A DNA stretch of 64,000 nucleotides from Euglena gracilis. Its lineage: Eukaryota; Euglenida; Euglenophyceae; Euglenales. The notes under the pieces were generated by a model. The model made no database searches. It was not told the origin of the DNA and saw nothing but the letters and a program-made list of their open reading frames with translations. The stretch spans positions 29,088,798 to 29,152,797 of the forward strand of contig CP154957.1 of NCBI GenBank assembly GCA_039621445.1, given 5' to 3'. Within the stretch, counting starts at the first letter, position 1. Each line of letters starts with the position of its first letter. The position numbers and the translations under genes are program-made. Of the stretch, positions 56,401 to 64,000 are shown in pieces.

Positions 56401-56819
56401 CTGATGAGGTAAATAAATCTGTTTCAAGTTGAATGAAACTTTTGAAATGCTGCCTTAGCCAGTGAAAGAGTTGTGGGTCCAAGGTGTAATCCTCCTTGTT
56501 CTGGGCTTACTACTGAACTTTCAAGAAGGAAAATTGCTGGTTCCCCCACAGAAAATCAATACAATGAAAAGGAATGTGGAAAAGTCATGAAGAAGGATCA
56601 AGGAACCACCCGCGGCACGAAAAGCTAAATAAACAATAGCCGGTGCGAGAAAGACAGGTCTCCTACTGTCTTGTGCTTCACAAGTGAGGACCATCCGTCC
56701 TGGGTCACTGTTTTTCCCGAAGTGTTGATTCACGAAACACCTTACACGGGGGAGATACTTCCATTCGCAAAGGGTAAAATGACAGCATGAAAGGGTGTAA
56801 AAAAGAGTTCGCCTCCAGC

Positions 56820-57830
56820 AGCGTGCGAAGTCAGGGATTCCAGAGAGACACGAACCAGACGACCATCAACTGACAAGTCAACTAACAGTTTAATTTGTCT
56901 TCAATGAAGGATGAGGTGGAAAAATTGAAATTATGCAAACGACGTGAACTTCCTGGAGAATAAATCGCCGAAGCAGCGGGAGAGACTGGAGGTGCGGACG
57001 AAACGTGGCGAAACCAGGCCGCCCCTTCCCTCCCAGATTCCAATATCAAAACTTTCCTAGCAAAAATCCCCACCCAGTGACGGCCTGTGGACCACAGTGG
57101 TCAGAAAGCCCAGAAGGAAGAAGGAATACAGACAGAAAAACCTAGGCACGGAGGCCCGAAAGCCGAGCAAAATGAGACAGAAAAAACCCACAGGATGCAA
57201 AAGGAAGGTACCATAATGCAACCCAGCTTTCTGGACACATTTGGAACAAAATTGGGGAAGATGTAATCAAGGGCAAGGAGGTGGCCATGGGTGCCAATCA
57301 CACAAGCAATTCCCCACAGGAAGGGGCAGGCAGACAAGGTCTGTCAAAACCACCCATTTTTTCTAGCACAACAACCCCTACCAATGGTAAGAGGGGAGAG
57401 CTCAGCAGTACCCCCAGATTTCAACTGGAGCTGGGGCCCAAGGCCAGCACAGCCCCATAGAGGGAAGATGAAGGCCAAAGAGGCCAGGGTTTAGTCCAAT
57501 TTCAGTTGCACAGTCATGGAGGCCAACAGGTTCAGGGCCATGGAGGCCATTATTTACATGGCCATGTGGGCCAGATTTTACAAGGCCAGAGAGGCCAAAG
57601 GGGTGGTCCATAAACGTCCCCCAGAAGCCAAGGTATTATATTAACCATCCCCAGCAACCCCAGGAGTATGCCCCGTACAGGGCAAAGGATGACGATGGTG
57701 TCAATCCCCTAGATCGACTTTTTATGTCACTTCCCCCAAGTCATTTCGACGGTGAACAAAAGCCTTCAACAGTTTTCCACTGACCAGTCCCACAAATCTA
57801 CTCTAAAATTAAACCCAATTCTTTAATCAT
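56820..57830 (+). pseudogene. DIRS-like gag-like region, second copy
   Basis: Parallels 51,850-52,640. It shares ACGAACCAGACGACCATCAA-type leader sequence, AAGGAGGTGCGGAC...AACGTGGCGAA (GGADETWR), the AGTGACGGCC...GTGGACCAC block and the GGCCATGGAGGCCA tandem (57,510-57,590). Multiple stops interrupt it. It ends before any RT, so it is a 5' fragment. Confidence 0.5.
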
Positions 57831-58134
57831 GTTGACTGCTGCCTCCCTTGTGGAGTGCGAAGCCCGAGGTGACTCGCACTTCCAAGTGGCAGACCGAGAG
57901 AGGAGGAAGCAACACCGAGGGCGAAGCACAAGCACCAAGTGAGCCCACCCAGCCTACCAAGAAAAGAAAACGATCCTTGGGGGGGGGCTCCAGGAAGGGG
58001 TGTCCCCCCAGAAATCTTCCACGCCGGAGTGACGCCCAGCCAACTCCAGCAAAATCGCAGCACTAAAAAGGGAAATGCCTAATCTGCCTAAAACACTCAC
58101 ATTCAAACAGCCGGCCAACAAGGCGTGACCTCAC

Positions 58135-58781
58135 TTGGTGTTTGTGCTTCGCCCTTGGCGTCCCTTCCTCCCCCCTCGGTCTGCCTCGGGGGAGTGTGAA
58201 GAAAGGCCACTGAGGGTCCCCCCCTTGATTTCCCTTTCCTGGGGGACCCAAATATGAACCAATTCCAACTTCTTCTAAGGCCGTTTTTGTCGAAGATGCA
58301 CCTGCCTTAATCCCCCTGAAGGAGGGTTGAAACTTAAAAACACAGGCCCCCAAGGGGGGCAATAGTCCTTTGCGAGGACCACACATTCCTTTAAAAGGTG
58401 AAAGCAGGAGATTTGGGGAATATCTGGTTAGGAAACCATTCTCTCCCACTTGGCTATTTTTTTACCCTTTCTTCTAATTTTTACAAAGAGAACTGCACGC
58501 AAAAAACTTTTACAGCGTTTCATTTGTGATAAACCTGAAGTTCCGAGCAACATTAAAGTGCAACACACAAGTTTGAGGTGTAAACGTAAGTGTGCAATGT
58601 TGTTCTGAATGGAAGGGAATGGAACTGAGGCCAAATGCCTCAACAGAGGCCAGGGATCCCAGAAAGCACCATATTTCTGAATATTTTTGTTCCACGCTTT
58701 TTGTAAGGACTTAAAAGGAGGAGAAATTTCAACTTCTCCACAACCCCTGGCAACAGTAGCTCTCCTGAGTAACCCTCCCAA
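58135..58781 (-). pseudogene. DIRS-like tyrosine recombinase fragment Y2
   Basis: Minus frame 58,428-58,781 reads FKSLQKAWNKNIQKYGAFWD, PFPSIQNNIAHLRL and VLFVKIRRKGKKIAKWERMV, parallel to Y1 (KYGACLDLLP..., PFPNDIGTQL, YIKIKRKGQKFHKWVRVV). It continues downstream in a shifted frame to the GEEGTPRAKHKHQ terminal motif near 58,140. The catalytic C-terminal half is missing. Confidence 0.62.
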
Positions 58782-59479
58782 ACAACGGGTCAGTGCAGCC
58801 GTGCAGGCCCTTTGAGTGGTCAGTGCCCAAATAACGGGGCAGGTGGCAGGCCGAAAATGATGGCTCCAATAAAGGGGCCCTCAGTTTTTTTGGTCCAAGA
58901 GGTTAGCGACAACAGAAAAATCGCACGACATTTGCCTGCCACGAGTGCTTTACCTGCCACGGGTGCTTCACAGTAGGTAATGGGAGAAAAAGAAGAGACG
59001 GATGGTGCAACTGGAAGCAGGGATGTGTCAAAATCATATTCAAGGGCTTGGAACACTCATCATTTTCATAATATAGCCCAGCATTCTCATTCTTTCGGAA
59101 GGAGAGAGCTTTGTCAGGGTTTGATGGGTAGTGCCCGAATAACGGGGCAAGGAGGAAGGTCAAAAAGATGGTGCCAGCAACGGGGCACCCCGCCCAGTTA
59201 TTTGGGGGGGGGTTAAGCGTTTCTGGCTTGTGTGGGGGATATTTTGAATAATTTCACAGTACCGTCAGCAATCTCATCAGATGATTCCTGGTGGGGGGAC
59301 CCCCCTGCAGGAGGATGCTCCAGAGATGCGTAAAGCCAATCTGATACATTTTTAGGCTGGGATTTCTCCTTATAAAATAATCAATGGATGCAGGTTGAAT
59401 TTAACTGCTGTAAATTGTAAATTCACCTGAGCAGATCAGGAAAAGGAGGAGCCACCTGTGGGGGGCATTTTTTCTCACC

Positions 59480-61200
59480 TACAGTTTTGGAACATTCCTG
59501 GGTAAGGGCTTTACCTTGCAACAAGTTGTGTGTGCTTTATCAGCACGGGCCACCATGATGCTGAAGCCCAAACGGGGACCACCATTAAAACATTTGCTGT
59601 GGGAAAAAATTGCATCCTGGCCAGAAATTTTTGAATGATGGACCAGGGAGGATTTGGCATAGATCCCCACCCCCAGGTTTTCCAGTGGACACTGCGGGGC
59701 ATCTGTTGCCTTTGCTTCCCAACGGGGCCACCTCGGCACAAAATACGCTAGCTTTTTTTTCCTGTGGAGGCAAAAAAAATCTGTCTGGAGGGTGAGGAAG
59801 GGCTAAAACTTTTTCACCAGATAATGAATCAGGTCTTTGTCCAGGGAGTATTACCCCCTGTCTTGTCCCCACCTGCTGAGAGGGTCTTCCGGGAATTGGC
59901 TGGAGGTAACCCATTTCACCTCCAGGGTGACATTGTTTTTGCTCAGCCAGTGGAAGAATGGTTGCAAATTTTTGTTGAAAGGGTTTTTATCCCTCCCCTT
60001 GCTAAAGTAATAAACGATTACTTGATTGTCTACACACAGGCAAACTCTGTCGTTTGTTTTTGCCAGAGATCTGACTGTGTTTGTGGCAGCCAGCAGCTCT
60101 TTTAAGTTTATGTGAATGGATTGTTTTTCCCGTCAGCACTCCCCGATGAATTGGCCTAATGCTGGGTCCAGTCCCCCGCAGCCCAGGGTGCTGCTGTATG
60201 AGTGCAAGGTTTTGTGTCTTTTTTGTAAAAATGGTCTTCCTGACTAATCGCCCAGCAAACTTTTTGCACTTTCGGTTCCCCTGTTATGTCGTTGGAGATG
60301 GGGTGAGATGATCCCCAGGGGTCCTGGAGTGCTCCACAAGCAAATTGGAGAGCATTGTTGTGAAATCCCTTAAAAAGGGAAGGGCCAGCAGATTTGCCCT
60401 TATTTTTCCTAAAATTGGCAGCTACCTGCCTTTTTGGCATGATGTTTTTTAACAAAACTTTCCTAGTTCTTTTCTGACCCTTTTTGTCGTGTGGGTGGAG
60501 AGTTGCAACTTTCCCCCCTGAAAGTTGATGAGAAACCCCAAACGGTGGACCAATTGGCTTGGCTGCGGCAGACTTTTCCGGACATTGATTTTGAACCAAC
60601 TGGCCATTAAATCCTCTACCTCCAGGTTGAGATGCTTTGTTAAGGTGGCTGGGCTGGGGACTGTTATGAGTATTTCGTCCAGATAGACATACACCTGAAT
60701 TCCCCTTTGATGCCATGCTTTTCGTATGCTCCCATTAGGCCTTGAAAAACCTGGGGCATGATGTTTTGCCAAAACGGGGCTGCCTGATATTCCCAGACCT
60801 GGTCTCCCACCCTGTGTCTTAGATAAGGCTTTAAGGTGTCGTGAAGGGTCCCTGTGCGTCATCCAGAGCGAACTTTTTTTACATGGAAAAATGCATCCAT
60901 TTCCCTGAAATCTAAAACAAACCTCCATTTTGTTTCCTCTGGGTTCGTCTTTTGAAATGAGGAACCAAAGGAAGCATATCGGCTATGCCATCTACTTCCA
61001 CCTTTTTTAAAGCCCAATATTTTTGATAATCTTCCAAAAAAAATTGGCTTGCCCCAAATCTGAGCCCTGTCTGCCTGTCACAGACAGGGTGGATGGCTGA
61101 TTCCACTCGGGGGTGATTCCCTCCCTGATCAACTTGACGTGGTGAGGGCTGGCGTGTTTTTCCCACCAGGGTACGCAGAGCCTCAATCTCTGGTGTAGGG
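59480..61200 (-). pseudogene. DIRS-like RT-RNase H, best preserved copy
   Basis: On the minus strand: RT begins before 60,960 with KWRFVLDFREMDAFFHVKKV (one frame). It continues IRKAWHQRGIQVYVYLDEIL in the next, so the catalytic box is YLDE rather than YxDD, then WFKINVRKSLPQP, HRLGFLINFQGGKLQL. RNase H at about 60,117-59,863 is open for over 80 codons: SIHINLKELLAATNTVR, CVDNQVIVYYFSKGRDKNPF, LEVKWVTSSQFPEDPLSRWG. Several frameshifts separate the parts. HIN-KEL and VDNQ are the expected DIRS RNase H landmarks. Confidence 0.78.
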
Positions 61201-61229
61201 GTGTGTCCCCCCAGGCCAGTTCTGCCAGA

Positions 61230-61600
61230 TTCACCCTTTCCTCCACTGGAATGTTGGGTGGCGGTGCATGATTGTTGTGTGCACAGGTATGGGATCCCTT
61301 GGGCCTGTGGTGTTGGCCAGGCCACTGTGGGTCCTCCCATTGGGGTGCTGTTGCCACCCACTGTGGGTGCTGAGCAGGTGGGGTTCTGGGGTTGTCCCCT
61401 TCCCTGAGGCTGCTGAGGCAGCTTGGTAGAGATTACCTCTGCTTTTTCCTCCGTTCTTCCAGCCTGGTTTGTCATGACCATCTCCTCCAAATCTTGACCA
61501 TCCTCTTTTTTTATTTTCCATACCTCCTGAACTTGAATCCTCCACCTGTGCCAATAACCTTTGCGACAAATTTGTCATTGCTTCTCGCATAATTCTTCTT
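61230..61600 (-). pseudogene. DIRS-like gag/pol N-terminal fragment
   Basis: Lies upstream of the RT on the minus strand; the longest frame is 119 codons (MREAMTNLSQRLLAQVEDSS...). It is rich in Gly, Gln, His and Pro. It overlaps other open frames, so the true reading frame is uncertain. Assigned by position only. Confidence 0.4.
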
Positions 61601-61609
61601 CGAAACCTT

Positions 61610-62011
61610 CAGGGTTTTAGCACCTTCCTCCTTCGTCGGCTTGTCTCAAGGGAGTACGAGACACCTCGGTCTCCGCACTTTGCCGTTGTGAGGCCAGATT
61701 GTGCACTGAAATTATGGGGGCCAGGGCACCCTCCAAAGAACCTTGGGCACCAAGTCTTTGATAATGGGCTGTAAAACCCTCCACCCCCTTCCACTGACCA
61801 ATTTCACAAACTTCTGTTGCACAAATGACTTTTTTTTGTTGAAAAAGCCATCTCCTTCTTCTCTGGTGGAGTGTGGTCCCCACACCTGGGGGATGACCCC
61901 ATACTGGGCTAAAAAAAAAATTGTAAAAGAAGCAACTGTATCGGCACTCATGGCTTTATAGGACGCCTTTAACGAAGTTAAAGGGGGACCCAAAGTGTGA
62001 AAGGCTACCAC
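61610..62011 (-). pseudogene. DIRS-like tyrosine recombinase fragment Y3
   Basis: Reads FHTLGPPLTSLKASYKAMSA, FFLAQYGVIPQVWGPHSTRE and, in another frame, TAHYQRLGAQGSLEGALAPI, ISVHNLASQRQSAETEVSRT. It keeps the HxxR box (HSTR) and the TAHYQRLG tyrosine context but is frameshifted between them. It parallels Y4 closely and lies between two gag-like fragments, so it is a remnant of a separate copy. Confidence 0.7.
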
Positions 62012-62029
62012 AGCCCATCATGGACGGTG

Positions 62030-62690
62030 GTGATTAGGGAAAGGGGGAGGGGGCTGTTTTACCTCTGGTGGTCGTTCTCCTTTTTCATTTCCATCTGGCC
62101 ACGGTCGTCCATTATCCGTGGTCGACAGGTTGAGTGGTTGGCCCTTTTTTTTTGTACCAGTGGGAGGCGGGGGGTGCGTGACGGCCACCGACTTGCGTTC
62201 TGCTCCCACCACGTCAGGTTCTTCAGCGCCTCCTGATATTCCATCTTCTCCGGCTCCTGCTGCCTTCGTTTGGCTTCTTCGGTGCTCTGCTTGGCAGATT
62301 CAAAAATGTTGTGTGCATCTTTCAATGAAACCAAAATGTTCTTCTTCCGATTCTCTTCCTTGTGTGAATCTCTCTACCCTTTCTGAATTGATTTCCAGCT
62401 TGTAGTGGACGTAGTTTAACTCGTTGAGTTGGAAGTTTTTCTCTTTGTCGTCGAAGACCAGAATTAGGAATCAGCCAACTCCAGCAACAAGAAGCAGTAA
62501 GAAACACCCCCGCACGCACCGAACCACACACCAGAACAGAATAGCCGGCAAGGAGTCCCGGCTTATGTCCGCCTCGCCGGAGTTGGCTACGGAAGCCGCT
62601 CTGACATGGCGACCCCTCCCCCTTGGGCTTTCCCTCCCCTTGGGCTTTCCCTGACACCTTCTTCAGCCCGTGGAAAGAAGAATATTTTTT
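62030..62690 (-). pseudogene. DIRS-like gag-like coiled-coil fragment
   Basis: Minus frame 62,059-62,334 reads SLKDAHNIFESAKQSTEEAK, RRQQEPEKMEYQEALKNL and TWWEQNASRW: a charged helical stretch with coiled-coil character. Further upstream are the CAGCCAACTCCAGCAACAAG and GGAGTTGGCTACGG boxes shared with 51,470 and 58,030. Gag-like by position; no domain recognised. Confidence 0.4.
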
Positions 62691-62699
62691 CCTTGGTGG

Positions 62700-63275
62700 G
62701 TGCGTATGCTCCACCTTGCAAAGTCTCTTTGGAGCACCTCGCCGTTTTTTTTAAACACATACCACAGGGCGTGTCGCCCGGGGGACGTCGTGCCGTGCAC
62801 AGCACAAGTCCCTGCTCGCCTGTGAGGGCGTGCCGCCGACACTGGCCTTCGCGCGCAGGACTTCGTAAAATTGAATTTCGCCGACAACCAGCACAACAGG
62901 GAATATATCTTGAAAACAAGGTTAAGTTCAAGAAAACTGAGCAGTAGAAGACTCAGCTGTGTCCCCTGTTTTCCTAAATGCAGTTGTATTTCAGTTTCAT
63001 TTCTTCAAAAACAACCAGCCAGCGGAGAAAAATCCCGGAAGTGCCCACTTGTGTTCCTTGTTTGCCAAAACATAACCCCCCTTTTTTAACTGTCTTTCCC
63101 CCAAGGCATCAAGTCTGCAAGAAAAAAAGCCATCAGCTGCGTTCCCCTTCTGAAGAATCAGTCTTTTTGGCACTTTTTCTGCCCAACAGACACCAGAATT
63201 TCCAAGTCTCAAGAACCAGGAACCCAAGGCAGAAAACAAGAAATTCAGTTGAGAATTTCATTTTGAGAATTTCAT
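62700..63275. other. No feature assigned
   Basis: Mixed sequence. Several frames of about 70-140 codons overlap on both strands, none with recognisable similarity. Confidence 0.3.
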
Positions 63276-63290
63276 TTGTTGAGTTTGAAA

Positions 63291-63353
63291 ATGGAAAAAT
63301 TGATGCAAGATATCCAGAATTTGAGGGAAGAGATCGCAGAAGTGAAAGAGAGG
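63291..63353 (+). CDS. Possible short coiled-coil exon, unassigned
   Basis: ATG at 63,291 (AAAATGG context) opens MEKLMQDIQNLREEIAEVKE R, a strong heptad-like charged helix. It is followed by a possible donor AGG|GTGTAT, after which the sequence becomes Pro/Gly-rich. It may be the start of a retroelement gag or of a spliced gene continuing off the window. Evidence is slight. Confidence 0.25.
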
Positions 63354-63467
63354 GTGTATGCTTGTGCTTACCGACCGGGTGGGGGCGGGTGCTACAGGGT
63401 GCCTTCCCCTAGCAGGCACAACCGCCCGAGGGTGGCGGTAGGGGTCCGGGGGGGGCCCAGAAAATTT

Positions 63468-63963
63468 TCATTGAAAGGGTTTTCGCTGGGGTCGGAAGGG
63501 GGTGCCTTCTATGGGCAGGCAGCCTCGTAGTCCCTTGAGGAAAAACGACAAGGGAGTACGAGACACCTCGGGCTCGGCACTTTGCCCTTCTGAGGACGGA
63601 TTGTGCACTGAAATTAAGGGGGCCAGGTCATTTTCCAGGGCACCTTGGGCACCAAGTCGTTGATAGTGGGCTGTAAAAGCCTCCACCCTCCTCCGCTGAC
63701 CAATTTCACAAACTTCTTGGGCAGAAAGGCCCAATTTTTTTGAGTAAACCAACCCCTGCCCCTCTGGTGGAGTGGGCCCCCCACACCTGGTGGGGTACCC
63801 CGTGTTTGGCCAAAAAGTCGTTTGTGATAGAAGCAATTGCGTCAGCACTTATGGCCCTGAAGGGGCTTTTAATGAAATTAGGAGGGGGGCCCCAGGTCTG
63901 ACAAATAAACGTGTAGCAGCCACATTGCACATCATTAAATGAAAGGGGCTTATTTGGGGACAC
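63468..63963 (-). pseudogene. DIRS-like tyrosine recombinase fragment Y4 (catalytic end)
   Basis: Minus strand, two frames: LSFNDVQCGCYTFICQTWGP, FIKSPFRAISADAIASITND, FLAKHGVPHQVWGAHSTRGA then GVGLLKKLGLSAQEVCEIGQ, RRRVEAFTAHYQRLGAQGAL and ENDLAPLISVHN. The HxxR box is HSTR and the candidate nucleophile is the Tyr of TAHYQRLG, which together mark a tyrosine recombinase. This is the best preserved catalytic end in the window, with one frameshift near 63,740. It ends in the GGGAGTACGAGACACCTCGG terminal motif. Confidence 0.78.
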
Positions 63964-64000
63964 TGGGGAATGGACACAACCCTTTCCTACTTATAGAATT

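Noticed and set aside
62606-62947. Overlapping frames of about 110 codons on both strands
   Set aside because: Opposite-strand frames of equal length with no recognisable similarity; insufficient support for a gene.

Overview
This is a eukaryotic nuclear window of low coding density. The coding sequence is split into short exons with GT-AG introns, and kilobases of intron are filled with repeats. The one gene I can name with confidence is IFT46, an intraflagellar transport (IFT-B) subunit on the + strand. Its conserved exons lie at 37,516-49,194, and probable N-terminal exons lie further upstream. IFT46 implies an organism that builds a flagellum or cilium. Together with the DIRS-type retrotransposons, long introns and G/C-run-tipped repeats, this suggests a flagellated protist or alga; I cannot place the lineage more precisely.

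Layout. 1-13,541 (copy A) and 19,374-32,815 (copy B) are a near-identical direct duplication of more than 13 kb that runs off the left edge. Each copy carries a possible start-codon exon, a second possible exon and a nest of transposon-like elements. The 5.8-kb spacer 13,542-19,373 holds a 690-bp inverted-repeat element with internal tandem units, a family of GGTCGG/CCGACC palindromes, degenerate TTAGGG repeats and two exon-like scraps. 33,237-35,617 is a 2.4-kb foldback/satellite insertion with a 9-bp target duplication. 36,230-51,130 holds the conserved IFT46 exons, further elements and T-rich intron. 51,130-64,000 is a graveyard of decayed DIRS-like retroelements in both orientations: gag-like, reverse transcriptase, RNase H and tyrosine recombinase fragments.

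How it fits together. The window reads as one long gene with introns expanded by successive insertions. Because related repeat copies lie side by side, several insertions can be compared with an 'empty site' in a paralogous copy. This allows a relative chronology: an element (E1) was invaded by E2, E2 by E3, E2 also by a 250-260-bp TA-flanked MITE, and E1 by a 2.4-kb foldback element; most of this block was then duplicated. The repeated IFT46 N-terminal exons and the two copies' near-identity leave open whether the duplication is real or two haplotypes joined in assembly.
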